A DNA stretch of 64,000 bases from Mercenaria mercenaria (GCF_021730395.1 NC_069361.1:73045001-73109000), one strand, 5' to 3'; positions 12,801 to 24,953 are shown, counted from the first letter of the stretch. The notes: generated by a model from the letters alone, not told the origin. A program made the numbers and translations.

Positions 12801-13649
12801 CTACTGGACAAGATGGCATGAAAAAGGTATACAATTCATTGATCAACTTTTTGATTTTAGAACAAATACATGGTATCAATTTGAAGACGCAAAACAAATA
12901 CTTGATCTGAATGAGACTGACTTTTTGAAATATCATCAGTTAGTATCAGCAATTCCGAAAAATCTTAAAGACCTTATTTCAATGCAATTTCTTTATGGAA
13001 GCAAAACCAACCACCTTATTGAGAAACTGAAATCAAGTAAAACCCCAAACAAGTTTCTTTATAACCTTTTAATGAGTAAGAAAACATATGAAAAACCAAC
13101 AGCTATATTCAAATGGGAAAACATTCTTGATAATGAGGAAATTGATTGGAAAAAAGTTTTTAGTAACCAATTCAAAGCCACAATAGATAACAATCTTAGA
13201 AGTTTTCAATATAAATTGTTAATGCGCTTGCTCCCAACAAACAAATATCTTTATAAATGTAAATTGTCTCAAAGTAATTTATGTGATTCTGTTGCATGAG
13301 TAATGAGAGTATAGAACATTTAATTTGGGAATGTCCAAAGGTACAAATTTTCTGGAACAGACTACAAGTCTTTCTGGAAAATAAGGGATACAATGAGTTA
13401 AAACTAAATATAAAGGATGTTTGTTTTGGTTACATAGGTAACACAGATAAAGAAGATATCCTAAACTTTATCATTATTCTTGGTAAATTTTTTATCTTTA
13501 AAATGAAATATACAAAAAATGTTCCTTCTTTTGATAACTTTTTTACATTTTTCAAGCAGAGAATTAGAATTGAAAAAGAAATAGCAATGATTAATGACAG
13601 GCTCCATAAATATGAAGAAAAATGGTTAAATTTTACTGAAGTGGACTAA
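9856..13649 (+). CDS. LINE ORF2: APE endonuclease plus reverse transcriptase (three frameshifts)
   Basis: The first frame (9856-11625) carries the endonuclease: TLNVRGLG near residue 8, LLQETH near 36, GGDFNVVLD near 140, RLDFFIVS and TDHSSVSLNL. An Asn/Asp linker from an AAT/AAC microsatellite (about 10841-10905) follows, then RT motifs KSPGSDGLTTEF and NWRPISLLNIDYK. The frame shifts near 11560; the next frame gives GFIKGRYIGENVRLIFE, SDYRKAFDSLND, GVRQGCPLSS and catalytic FADD. Another shift near 12266 leads to MGKVTVIKTFALPKLIYP. A third near 13290 leads to a C-terminal Cys/His segment (MSNESIEHLIWECP). Each looks like a single-base indel. Motif order and the N-terminal APE domain point to the L1/Tx1 group. 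About 1,260 residues if read across the shifts. Confidence 0.9.
10841..10905 (+). repeat. AAC/AAT microsatellite within ORF2
   Basis: It encodes an Asn run broken by Asp between the endonuclease and the reverse transcriptase. It keeps frame, so length changes in steps of three would be tolerated as a linker. Confidence 0.85.
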
Positions 13650-13994
13650 TATTGAAATAAGCCAAGCCTCTCAGCTATACAATACAGTACCAAACTATCA
13701 ATTACGAAAAACAGGAAACGAACAACACTATCCTTTAAAAATATCCTTCCTTATGCCTTTTAGGATCATGATTCCAAGTGACATAACTCAACTCGACTTA
13801 CTCTTCTCACTCTCCCTTCTCATCCTTCCATTCTTGCCTGAATGATTATTATCTTTCCCACTGTCCTTTCACTTCTAAACTCGTTAACTTTTATTTAAAT
13901 CTCTTAGATATAAACATGTAAATCTAGTTGTATTATTGTGTTTGAGTGTAATTTGAAATATAAACGATTTGTATGTTTGTATTTATGATTGAAA

Positions 13995-14030
13995 AATAAA
14001 AGAGAGAAAAAAAAAAAAAAAAAAAAAAAA
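13995..14030 (+). terminator. LINE polyadenylation signal and A tail
   Basis: AATAAA at 13995-14000 is followed by a purine stretch and about 24 A residues, directly abutting the 3' target duplication TGAAATAAT. Confidence 0.85.
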
Positions 14031-14039
14031 TGAAATAAT

Positions 14040-17000
14040 CGTTACTGTCAATGAAGTTTTAGTACATGTAAATTACTTTCTATTTGAAGATCTTGCCATA
14101 CTGCTGTTCATAAAACAACCTGAACTAAAAACATGATATAGCTGTCCAAACAAACCACTGGGACTTATGTTTGACTTAATTAACTCATCATCGCAAAATA
14201 AAACAACAATTAAATAACAACGCGGTGGCTCCAAACCAAAAACGAAAAATGTGTTAAAGCTGTCACACTTGTCTTAAAACGATAACCAGCCTTATCTTGT
14301 ATCTATATATCTTGGTTCATATAAATTTATCAAGATCTACATCACCGTATCCAATCGTTAATTTGGAAAACCAGATCTGTAACGTATGATCTCGGATCAA
14401 ATGGAGCGGTTTTGGTAACAAAATTGTCTTTTCCGGTTATTTAGAAATTATTGTCAGAGACGGCAAATAGCTTGGGCTTACTTGTTTTTATATACTAATA
14501 GTTAATCATTCTTCTGATGAAACTCCGTGTATTACTATTGATTTAAGGACTGGAATCCGGTCGCACTGTGGTCAAAATGTTTTGGACAGAAAAAGGCATG
14601 CATGTACTAAGTCCTGTTGTCTATATTTTCTATATAAAGTAAAAAAAAAAATATGTACAGATAGTTTGCCCCATTTCAAATTATAAGCACGCGATGGCGA
14701 GAAAGCCATTCTCGAGAAATTTTCCTGAGATCAAAATTAAAATGCTGTGACTTGAAACTACTTTTCATACTACAGTGTAATTTTATTTCGCACATCTATT
14801 GATGCGTTTCTACCGAAATGTCAAAAAACATTCGCAATGAACACGCACGTATTCCTTTAAGAATTCCTCAAGTAAGAATTTGCCCCCACCTACATGACTA
14901 TTCTTAGATGATTCCCACCCTTGTGATTTTGCCTCCTTTAGACTAGTTTTTTTTTTTCTTTCTTTTTCAGACTAAAAGTAAGGCAAAAGCTTATGGGTCC
15001 TTGGCGACATTTTCACTACGAACTTTATTCAATAGTAAAAATCGACAGTATCTAAACGGAAGAATTACGGGATTAGCAATTCTTCAGCAGAAGTAATTCA
15101 ATTTGTCTAAAAATACAAATTATCATACCACTGCTTTTCACGTTATTCTCTCATAATCACGGCCTGTAAACACCAGTTCCACCTCTTTTTGGAGGTGAGT
15201 TGGAAAAAAAGAGTTAGTGATACCCCATGGCAACGCTATAATTACCGGAACTTTAGAAGTTCTAAATGTAAGCAAAGAAAGAGGGTGAGTCGTTGCATTA
15301 TTCTTTCATTGTTATCGCTTCATGTGCTACATATGCTATCAATCAAAATGAACAAAATCAAACCTAAAGAGACATATGAAAAGACAACAAGACAAAATTC
15401 GCCAGCGTAACAGATGTTATAAGTCATTATACTGTGCTGGCGAGCTGATGTAAACCTTCATGGAACAAGGAACCCAATGGTATGTCCACAGTGTAAAACG
15501 CTTTTTCTATTACAACCAGTATAATTGTATACCTTGTGAATCAGTACTGATTTAAGTTCTTATGTAAGTTGGAGCCGTCCTGTTTGTTCTGACTTCATGT
15601 ATTCAATATTCATATATTTCAATTTAGTAGAAAACATATGGTGACGTGACTCTTACCAGATTGGAGCATTAAACATTTTTTTGATCATGTTGTTCTTTGT
15701 GTTGCCACTACTTATCACTGTTTTGATAGTAAAGGTTTGTTTCCCTTATAAACTGATGAAAACGAACACAGAAGAAAACTCAGAAGCTCCAATATTCATA
15801 CTGAAGAATTGGGCAAAAATCGATTCTATTATCTTTCCTTGTTTATTGAGATCAACGCTACAATGTGATCACCTCGGCCTTTATGCTACGTATTTACCGG
15901 AGTATACGGAAATGCCCGATGTTGCACGATTGATCAACGCTATACCTTGTTGTCTCCCTTCGACTGTCTAGCTAAATATCGATCACTATCGGATATTTTT
16001 TAGTGAGTGTTGCAGATCGTTATGCATGGTTCGGCTATCTCCGCTTGTCGTATCACGGGAGGTGCCGATCATAAAAAACAAGGATTATAGATTAGAGATC
16101 TACTGTAAGGGTGATTTATTTCACACCAATTTTAAGTACCGGTAAAACAACAACAGCAAATATAGTCATCAACTTGGTTTAATTATGTTTTTCAATGTAA
16201 AATACGGGACCCTACGTTATTTTTAGGCGAGCATAACATACATGTAGATGAAAGAACTATTATCTTAAAAAATAGAAAGCTGGAAAAAGTTATAATTTTT
16301 AAAAAGTGCTTACATCATTGACAATTTCATTTTCAGTTATTATAAATAGATGTGAAATGCGGTTTTTTTTTATTATTATTATTACATCCAATGGAGTGAA
16401 AAGTTGAGTAATTAATCAGTTTATTGCAGAGTGAAACTTTAAGTAATAAATCAATTGATTGCATTTAATCATATTTAACTTGTCAAAATTAATTTTGCTA
16501 TGTAATGAACATTTGAAAAACATATTGTCACACACTAATGAAAAATGAACAGAAAAACAAACTAGCAAACATACTTGACAATGTAAAAGGTATCTTTTTA
16601 TGACACAAGAGCCTGTTAATTGGAAGTGTGACCTATTTGCCCTCGAGCCAGTCATTGTATAATAAAGTATGTGCGAATTATGACCTCAAGGTTTCTCAAA
16701 GGGACTGACTAACTGATTTAATAAATGTCCGATTTTTAAAATAAAAAGTGGAAAACCTAAGAACAAAACAAGCTCATCATAGTAAAAAGTATTTTAGGAA
16801 AGATTAAGGATAATGTGACACTAAAGTAGTGTAAAGGTTATTCATAATATTATCACGAATATTTTTACTAAATGAACAAGGGATTACAGCTTTTTCATAT
16901 CTTTTAGCGCGTGCTATACCTTCTTGAGATTAGCTGTGCATACATTAAGTTCAATTCAATTTCGATTTATTGCATAAATATAATGTCTACAGCAAGTGAA

Positions 17001-17058
17001 AGCATTATATGATATGGAGCAGAGAGAGTACATAATAATTTTCAGGAGAGAAATAAAC
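14040..17058. other. Gene-free AT-rich region
   Basis: No exon with conserved residues was recognised. Open frames at 15189-15410 and 15681-15971 have random-looking composition and no splice or motif support. A segment at about 14340-14460 is the inverted, diverged counterpart of 18475-18945 (see findings). Confidence 0.5.
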
Positions 17059-17093
17059 CAAAGAGCTATAAAAATGTATTTTATACTTCTTTG
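17059..17093. mobile_element. 35-bp TIR-only hairpin element (CAAAG family)
   Basis: Left end CAAAGAGCTATAAAA and right end TTTTATACTTCTTTG meet with almost nothing between. Flanks AATAAAC and ACTAAAC are a 7-bp duplication with one difference. Same family as 17620-18034, 20530-20557 and 46211-46246. Confidence 0.65.
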
Positions 17094-17619
17094 ACTAAAC
17101 TAATAAATCAATAAACGACAATTTTTCACAATGTTGTCACAAAACTTTTATAGTATGATATTTTCACTCTGAGGCGAACCTTCGAACCTTTCACACGTGT
17201 TTTTAATATCGAAAAATTAACCTGTATTCAGGACAAAATACTGTTAATCAAATACAAGTAAAAACTCAATCACTGTCACATTATCTTATGTATCTAACAA
17301 CATTTGTTGTTGAAAATAAAAAAATATATATTTATTGTGTATTTAAGTCTCGTTCATTAAACATGCCCTTACGTTATCACCGAGAAGATTATTATCTGTG
17401 TAATAAAAAGACCTGATCGTCCCTAATCCCCTAATAAAAAGGTGTTGATAAGCAATAAACTTGCAAAAAGCTGTTAATTGGTAATAAGCAATTATCGAAA
17501 AGTGCTTTTATATGGCTGTTTCAGAGGCTCCGAAAACAATTTATTCAAAATGTTGCATCATATAAATTCTTTATAACATATTTATGGTTAAAACTTAAAC
17601 TAAAGGGTATTAGTATAAT

Positions 17620-18034
17620 CAAAGAAGTATAAAATACACAGAATGGCAACTGGCTGTAATCTCGCGTGAGCTCGTGTCAGAGCGTGATTCGGCGTTATCT
17701 TACTAAAAACAAACATCGGCGGGCATGGAGTTACAATTTGTACCTTTAAAACTATATATAAAATACATGTTAGCTTCTAAAACAAAATTAGTTTATTAAT
17801 GAGAAATGGTCTTAAGACACGAAGTACAGGGTTTTTTTTTTTTGCCATCGAAAGAAGCGTGGTCATACGGTGATAATTATTTTACCGATGAATAATTGCT
17901 TTCGCATACAAAATGGCGCGTGGATAAAGCGCCACTTCCGGTAACGAGATCTCGTTTTTTTGTCACGGGAGGTTGGCGAGATTTGCTCTATTTGCCTTTC
18001 AAGTTGCCAATCTATTTATTTTTATAGCTCTTTG
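17620..18034. mobile_element. 415-bp MITE of the CAAAG family
   Basis: Left end CAAAGAAGTATAAAA and right end TTTTTATAGCTCTTTG are inverted, with matching subterminal GGCAACT motifs. The 7-bp duplication GTATAAT lies at 17613-17619 and 18035-18041. No coding capacity. The superfamily is not assigned. Confidence 0.75.
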
Positions 18035-18474
18035 GTATAATTAAACGAATCTTTAAAATACTAGACAGTGGCTATATCTTTTTTTTAAGAAATATATATA
18101 CTTGCAACGTGCATCATGTCTTATCATTTTGCAGTCGCTGATCCTGTGTCTTCTGCGTTACTGACCAGCACGGTCATGACTCGCCTTATATTGGTCTTCC
18201 AAGAAATATAATTCATCATTTATGATAAAATATGTTACAGGAATGTGTCAGTGATATCGTGGAAGTAGTAATTTAGTGTTTTTGTCCGATAACGTTCTGA
18301 AATAATACTTTTTCTGAGTCGTTGCATTGTTTACCTGCTATTTTCGCATGGTTTTCCAAAGTAATTGAGAAAAAATGCTTAGATTTACTGGAACTGAATG
18401 AATAGCAGCCGTGAATGAGTAGGCCTATATCATAATATTTGGAGCACATCTTACGCTATATGCCGTCCTTCACA

Positions 18475-18945
18475 ACAAATTCTAAATAACAGAAAAATAT
18501 CATTTTCGTACCCAAAATCACCAAAACCGCTCCATTAGATCCGAGATCATGCGTTACTGATCCTGTTTTTTAAAGGCGTACGCTAGAATTCCCTGTATAT
18601 GAGATGGGCGAAAATTTTCCCAATAACAGAATTTCTTTAAACTTTGGATATTGAAGGACAATCATCTAAGAAACAAAAAAAAAATGCAATAAAAATCATA
18701 GGTCACCGGATTCGAAAAAGAGTTATCTGCCCTTGAAAACGTCATTTTTGGGGGAAATGCCGTTTTCAAGGGCAGATAACTCTTTTTCGATACCAGTGAC
18801 CTATGATTTTTATTGCATTTTTTGGGTTTTTTTTAGATGATTGTCCTTCAATATCCAAAATTTAAAGAAATTCTGTTATTGGGAAAATTTTCGCACCAAA
18901 TTCTAGCATACGTCCTTAAAGTAACGATTGGATACGGTGTTGGGC
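18475..18945. repeat. Inverted, diverged copy of 14340-14460, split by a MITE
   Basis: Read on the minus strand it shares ACCGTATCCAATCGTTA, ATGATCTCGGAT and ATGGAGCGGTTTTGGT with 14340-14430. The MITE at 18569-18919 interrupts this copy only. Confidence 0.65.
18569..18919. mobile_element. Palindromic MITE, about 350 bp
   Basis: Nearly the whole element is an inverted repeat: left end TTAAAGGCGTACGCTAGAATT matches right end AATTCTAGCATACGTCCTTAA. The arms meet at GGGCAGATAACTC around 18745. The uninterrupted homologue at 14340-14430 provides an empty site for comparison. No clear target duplication was found. Confidence 0.8.
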
Positions 18946-20291
18946 CTACTGACATCATATCCATACGAATAATTTAACCTCCATACTTAAAGATGCTAGA
19001 GCTTACAGTTATTCTCTCCACAAATATCTATGTATCTTGTAACAATGATGAAGCGTATCAACAGAAGAAAGAAAACTTAAATAGTTTTCCATTCTAAATG
19101 AATCGAAAGACATTTTGTTGCTGAAACAATTTCTGTAAAAGAAACTGTTAGATCTATTTGACGCCTTGTGTAAGACATTTCACAACTGTTTTGATGAGTT
19201 CACAGGTAGTCAGTTTTAAATGTAAATTATGTCTTTTTAAATGGTTTTAGTTAAAATGGTACGATAATATTCGTTTAACATCAAGGGTTTACGATATATT
19301 TAAAATGCGCGCCAAAACCCAATCGCTTTATGTTTTACCTCCCTTGGCTGAATAAATTTGACTTTGTAAAAATAAGAAAAATACATGTGGCATTTATTTT
19401 TTCAAAAAAGAAATAAAATCTTAATAGACACTTCTAACTTAAATGGTTTAAATACAGTATAACGAAAAGCTTTTAAGCTAACTTTGTTACTTGATTTTTA
19501 AAATATGTTAATTTTTTTTTCTATTGTATGATTTTATCAACACTGTTCGAATGTCTTATCATTTTCGTGACAACATATAAACAGCCAGTTATAACAGAAT
19601 CTTCGGAGCGTGTGTCCCGGTTGACACATCTGAACATTGATCGCTGGCTCTCGGCTGATCTGTCCAGAGTAGCTGTCCCTCCACACGTTTCTGATACCGG
19701 CGCTCTCGCTGCCTAGTCGCACGATCGAGCACCATCAAAATTGGCCCTCAGTCGCTCTCATTGGGTAACTGTGTGTGCCGTAGGGTTTACGTTGTTTCTG
19801 CCTTGCTTCTCTAGTAACTTAGGTTCTAATTTGGGAAGTTTGGGGTAACTCAATGATTTATGACGCTCCCATACGGCACTGCAATGTGTGCAGTCTGCCA
19901 TTCTTTTGTTTTTGTTCGTTTATTTTTCTAAAATAATAAGTACTTGTTGCACAGAAAATCGATATGCAGACACAAAGTCTAATTATATGTATTTTCATCA
20001 ATACAAAAAACTTTGCCAAAACAAATAAGTATAAAATTGCTCTTTGGCCGAAATTAGAAATGAATTCAATCATAGCATATGCTTAACTGTTATGTTAAAA
20101 TGCAAAATGCATATTCTGTAAGCGTTAAAAGGTAGCGTTCAGAGGTAGGCCTACATAATACACGTTAAAAAGTTAGTCCAATATGGAAATCATCCAAATT
20201 AACTTTTTGACTGATTATGTTAATAGTCTTAGCAATTTTTTTGACAGCGAGTCAATTTTAGCTGTGAACTGCAGTTTTGTAATTCTTTTAG
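18946..20291. other. Gene-free region
   Basis: No exon recognised. The 61-62 codon frames on both strands near 19530-19720 overlap each other and carry no motif. Confidence 0.45.
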
Positions 20292-20350
20292 ATGGGCTAA
20301 GCACGCAACGTGCTAAGTATGCAGCTAAGCATAGTAATGCTTAGCCCATG
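20292..20350. repeat. Short hairpin
   Basis: ATGGGCTAAGCA near 20292 pairs with TGCTTAGCCCAT near 20340. Inner copies of GCTAAG make a second stem. Probably a very short palindromic repeat. Confidence 0.6.
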
Positions 20351-20417
20351 TTAAAAAGAAAAAAAAACGTTTCTTTGATCTGGGTCTGTTATAGGTTGGC
20401 TGATTTTCAAAATGTGT

Positions 20418-20440
20418 GCCCCCCCCCCCCCCCTCCCCCC
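20418..20440. repeat. C-rich homopolymer tract
   Basis: A run of about 18 C residues broken once by T. Its length is unreliable in most sequencing data. Confidence 0.85.
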
Positions 20441-20529
20441 ATCTGGAAATGCTTCCTACCCACCTGTTCTCAGTGATCCAAATCGTTACATTCGTGTTTC
20501 TACTGCACTCTTTGAATGCTTAGATCGTG

Positions 20530-20557
20530 CAAAGAAGTTTATTTTTATAGCTCTTTG
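20530..20557. mobile_element. 28-bp TIR-only hairpin element (CAAAG family)
   Basis: CAAAGAAG and CTCTTTG ends surround TTTATTTTTATAG. The 7-bp duplication GATCGTG is perfect on both sides (20523-20529 and 20558-20564). It is the smallest member of the family. Confidence 0.7.
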
Positions 20558-20565
20558 GATCGTGC

Positions 20566-22763
20566 ATATATCATTGTTTATGCATCAATAATCTTAAGAT
20601 AACCTTCTTCTTGATGCATCAATTAATTGAAATATTTTCATTTTTTAACATTAAACGAAACTGTGGACAAGTCAGACTGGAAAATATACTTCTAAATACC
20701 ATTCAGATTGATATGCTAATGTGAGGATAATTTCTTTGAACATTGACTACCATGGTTACTGATCAGAGGCAGGAAGGTCTAATACGGGAAGTAGAAACTC
20801 CGTATAAATCAATACATTTATCTGTATTATGCTGTCGTCCATACCTGTAAATATCGACCAGTCGTTAGCGATCGATATTTTGTTTTCGCCACTATCGATT
20901 AGCGTGTAATTAGAATATTACCTCATGTTAATCATGGAGCTATAACACTTATTGTTCAAAGGGTTTACCAGTCACATGTTAAGTGGCGATAATTAGATGA
21001 TCAGAGATTGATCTAAAGGGATTCTGAAGCAAAAACAGCATGCGACTGCATGTGGTGATATGCTTAACTCGAGCTCACTTCCCTGAAGAAATATTTTACC
21101 AGGTAACTTCAAACCTTTATCAAAGGGCCGATTTTTGTTGGATTTGAATTTTAAAAAATGGAAAATAACAGAAAGCTGACACTTTTCTTAATCTTGTAGA
21201 GCCATAATTATAATTATTGTTTATAATGTCAGATTTCTAAATACAGAGACAAACATTCTTCTTGAACGTAGGGAATGTTTCAAACGAAATTGTTGTTTAA
21301 ACTCCAAAAATTAGTTTAATAAATTTAATCTTAAAACTGATGTGTGAAAAATACAATGTATTTAAATTAAAATAACAATAATTTTTTTAAAAGGCCGACA
21401 ACGAAGTTACATTTAGTATTCCGAACTTTTAGATAAAACTGCAGAAAATCATCTAGGTTTAACACGCATTTAAATGGTGAAGAACAGAGCAATATCATAA
21501 ACAAATATTTTCAGGCAACAGTTTACAGTTTTGACTTGCTATTTTCATTAAAATATGTCCTAATTTTTTTGTTCTAAATACTCTGAATCAACAAGGCAAA
21601 TATCATGTAAGAAACGACATCTTTCTCTCTGGGTAAGACAAGTCTAGATTTAGCCATTTTCACAGGGCGAAAAGTAACATTAATGTAGATATTTTCCATT
21701 TAAAAACAGATGCAGGCAATAATTTCATGGCAGAACTTTTGGTTTCAACAAAAAATTCAACAAATGCTTTCCCAGATTTTCACTGAAAGGACGAGTTAAA
21801 CTGTAAGGCGTATGTGTTTGAGTAATAGCAGAATAACCTATGGCATACGCTTCCATTGGACGACAGAATAAGATAAGATAAATGCCGGTTTCCAGTCCCC
21901 GTATCAGTTGTTCCAGTCAGAGGTCAGAGGTCAGAGTTCCATAACAAAATCTGAAGGCATAATTAAACTACAAAAACTTACGCGATGTTCGGTTTTTTGT
22001 TTTGTTTGTTTTTTGTCAGTCATTTTGGACAGGTCCTAATGTACGGCTACACATGGAGTTATCATATAGTGAAGATTCATACACATTGTTTTCATAATTT
22101 TTGGTTAAAAAGGAATTGAAGGGTTACACCTAGAATATGAAATATTTTACACAGAAATATTATATAAATATCATATGGCAGCGTGTGTGGCAATATCAAT
22201 GTAACATACGCTGCCATATGATATTTATTTTATTATACCAAACAAAATTTAGTACACAAAATGTTTAAAAATGTTTTTAATTCATTTAATTTAACAGTTT
22301 CATCTTTAGCCAGTACTCACGCGTGTACAAACTGAATAGCGACGTCACTACTATATGTGTACAAGGGAGGCAATCATATGGCTAACAAATTGAAGCAGTT
22401 AATTGCACTTAATATGACATTCAATATATCAGCGCGGTCACATGACCTGACAGTCACTTTCGCTTGGTCAAAATATCTCTTTCTCGGGTAACTGGATTTT
22501 ATCATTGTAGACAAAAGAGAGGTATAATAATTGAAATTATCTTCAGCCATTTTTGAATAGTACATGTGGTTTAGTGTTTTTAACATCTTGGCTTACAAAA
22601 CACAAAACATAGTTTTTGTACATTTTATTTTAAAAAGCATGGAATTTTGTCACTGTACCATGTCACAATTCAGACAAACTAATAAATGAATACAACATCA
22701 AAAGCAAACTTATGGTAAATCATGTATCAATTTAAAATGTAAAGTAGACAATAAATCTTCTTA
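20566..22763. other. Gene-free region with one hairpin
   Basis: No exon recognised. At 22166-22227 the arms TAAATATCATATGGCAGCG and CGCTGCCATATGATATTTA form a stem around a loop of about 24 bp. Two AGGTCA half-sites one base apart occur at 21921-21933. Confidence 0.5.
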
Positions 22764-22939
22764 TAACTTTTAGCCTGCTGGTGGCTAGTGATCCTGCCTT
22801 TGCGACCAGTGCAGACCAAGATCAGCCTGCACAGATCATGGTCTGCACTGTTCGCTATTCAGTGAGTAAACTCCTTGGAATAATAAATGGTATTGCTAAA
22901 ATTGAATGATTTTTAGAAATTTAGCAGGCTAAGGGTTAA
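22764..22939. mobile_element. Palindromic MITE, family 2 (copy 2)
   Basis: Ends TAACTTTTAGCCTGCTGG and TTTAGCAGGCTAAGGGTTA are inverted. The interior has GACCAGTGCAGACCAAGATC and CATGGTCTGCACTGTTCGC mirrored. Confidence 0.8.
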
Positions 22940-23328
22940 TTTAGAATAATCATATCATTAACAACTGTCATCTGATACAAATATACTGGTGATGAGATAT
23001 CACTTTTTCTCAAAACCCTTGCAACTGACTGGTTGATTATGGGATCTATTCTGAAATGGACCAATAGCAAGATTGAAGTCTGAGACTTAATTGCCGCAAA
23101 ACCTCAGCGTTATTGTACATTTTGTATTATTTTACTACACAATGTATATGCAAGATTTTGCAAATTATATACATTCTCCCTAAATTCCAAATTGGTCACA
23201 ACATTTTATTAGATAGGCTTCATTGAACAAACATCAAGCACTGCAAGTGACACCAAAGTTATTTCTTCTTAACAGCCATGGTTCATATAGAAACCTATTT
23301 CAGCAACTTACAACTAAAAAAACAAGAG

Positions 23329-24480
23329 CTGTCCATAAGACAGCCAAGCTCGACTATTCGAAATATTGTCACAGAAGCAGGGAATTATTACCCAAAATGT
23401 TAAATATCAAAAGAGTTTTAAGTTCGAAACGGGACATAATTTGACCAAAATGCATATCAGAGTTATGGGACTTGATGCTATCAACTAGTTTAATAACCCC
23501 GAAGAAACATGTTAAGTTTCAATTCCATATCTGCATTAGTTTTGGAGATAGTAACTTGCATGTAAAACTTTAACCAGAATTTTCTAAGTCCAAAAGGGGG
23601 CATAATTTGCTCAAAATACATGTTAAGAGTTATGGAACTTGACCCAGTGAGGTTGGTAATTGACCTAGAAAGAGAATAAATAAGTTTCAAAGCTATATGC
23701 CTTTTGGTAATAGCTGTATGTACTTGCACGCAAAACTTTAACCAGGATTTTCTAAGTCCAAAAGGGGGCATAATTTGCCCAAAATACATGTCAGAGTTAT
23801 GGGACTTGATTCTATCAACTAGTTTTATAACCCCGAAGACACATGTGAAGTTTCAATTTAATATCTGCATTAGTTTTGGAGATAGTAACTTGCATGTAAA
23901 ACTTTAACCAGGATTTTCTAAGTCCAAAAGGGGGCATAATTTGGCCAAAATACATGTCAGAGTTATGGGACTTGACCCAGTGAGGTAGGTAATTGATCTA
24001 GAAAAAGAAAAAATAAGTTTCAAATCTATATGCCTTTTAGTAATAGCTGTATGTACTTGCACGCAAAACTTTAACCAAAATTTTCTAAGTACAAAAGGGG
24101 GCATAATTTGGCCAAAATGAAGGTCAGAGTTATGGGACTTGGTGCTATCAACTAGTTTTATAACCCCGAAGACACATGTGAAGTTTCAATTCAATATCTG
24201 CATTAGTTTTGGAGATAGTAACTTGCATGTAAAACTTTAACCAGAATTTTCTAAGTCCAAAAGGGGGCATAATTTGCTCAAAATACATGTTAGAGTTATG
24301 GAACTTGACCCAGTGAGGTTGGTAATTGACCTAGAAAAAGAATAAATAAGTTTCAAAGCTATATGCCTTTAAATGATAGCTGTATGTACTTGCATGCAAA
24401 AACTTTACCAAGGTGTGACGCCGACGCCGACGCCAGGGTGAGTAGAATAGCTAGACTATTCTTCGAATAGTCGAGCTAAA
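23329..24480. repeat. Satellite array with ~167-bp monomers in a 334-bp dimer
   Basis: TTTCTAAGTCCAAAAGGGGG-type monomer starts fall at 23581, 23748, 23914, 24082 and 24248, a step of 166-168 bp. Two types alternate: one contains CTATCAACTAGTTTTATAAC, the other GACCCAGTGAGGT. The array is framed by AGCTCGACTATTCGAA at the left and TTCGAATAGTCGAGCT at the right, after a GACGCCGACGCC stretch. This resembles Helitron/Pearl-type elements that carry satellites. Open frames inside are translated repeat. Confidence 0.8.
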
Positions 24481-24771
24481 AATGGAAATGGCACCCTGTT
24501 GGTAGTTTTCGGGTATGACCAATGTTCCATTGTACGATACTTGATCATATGTTAAATGAAAAAATTCGAAAGTTTAATAATTTAGTATTTGTTTGTTTGT
24601 TTTGGGTTTTAATACTTTGAAAAAATTGCAAAATGAAAATTTATGTAATGTTTTTGAGGTAGTAATTGTATTCAAAGCATGCAAAATACTGTATCAGTTT
24701 TGTCCCCTGGAAGAAGTTGGTTGATGATTTCTAGTGGAGTTTTTAATAAGGCAGTGGCTATGATTACAGTA

Positions 24772-24852
24772 CCGTAATCCTAGCCTTCGATTCTAGGATT
24801 ACGGAAGTTCCGTATTCCTAGACAATCCTATGAGGATAGGCTAGGATTACGG
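24772..24852. repeat. Nested hairpin of CCGTAATCCTAG repeats
   Basis: CCGTAATCCTAGCC and GGCTAGGATTACGG form the outer stem, with a second TCTAGGATTACGGAA stem inside. No gene. Confidence 0.65.
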
Positions 24853-24953
24853 AAGTATGTAACAGGCATCAAGTATATGTTAGAACATGTATAAATGAGG
24901 TTGTAAACTTACTTATTTCACTTAAAACAACTATTTTTCATGCCTGACGTACA

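Larger units (their letters stand above)
6463..14030 (+). mobile_element. Full-length L1/Tx1-type LINE
   Basis: A 7.57-kb insertion flanked by a direct repeat: AAATGAAATAAT at 6451-6462 and the same sequence following the poly-A at 14028-14039. It carries a 444-bp 5' UTR, ORF1 (6907-8016), a 1.84-kb spacer, ORF2 (9856-13649), a 3' UTR, an AATAAA at 13995 and a 24-nt A tract. A 3' A tail, variable target duplication and an APE endonuclease plus reverse transcriptase define a non-LTR element. Three frameshifts in ORF2 indicate an inactive copy, or base-call errors. Confidence 0.93.

Noticed and set aside
15681-15971. 96-codon plus-strand frame with a hydrophobic start
   Set aside because: The hydrophobic start could mimic a signal peptide, but there is no family motif, no splice support and the composition is random-looking.
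21921-21933. Nuclear-receptor DR1 site (two AGGTCA one base apart)
   Set aside because: The motif is exact, but there is no gene nearby, and 13-bp matches are plausible within a short CAGAGGT tandem repeat.
23490-24104. Several 66-99 codon frames on both strands
   Set aside because: All lie in the 334-bp satellite and repeat the same peptides.
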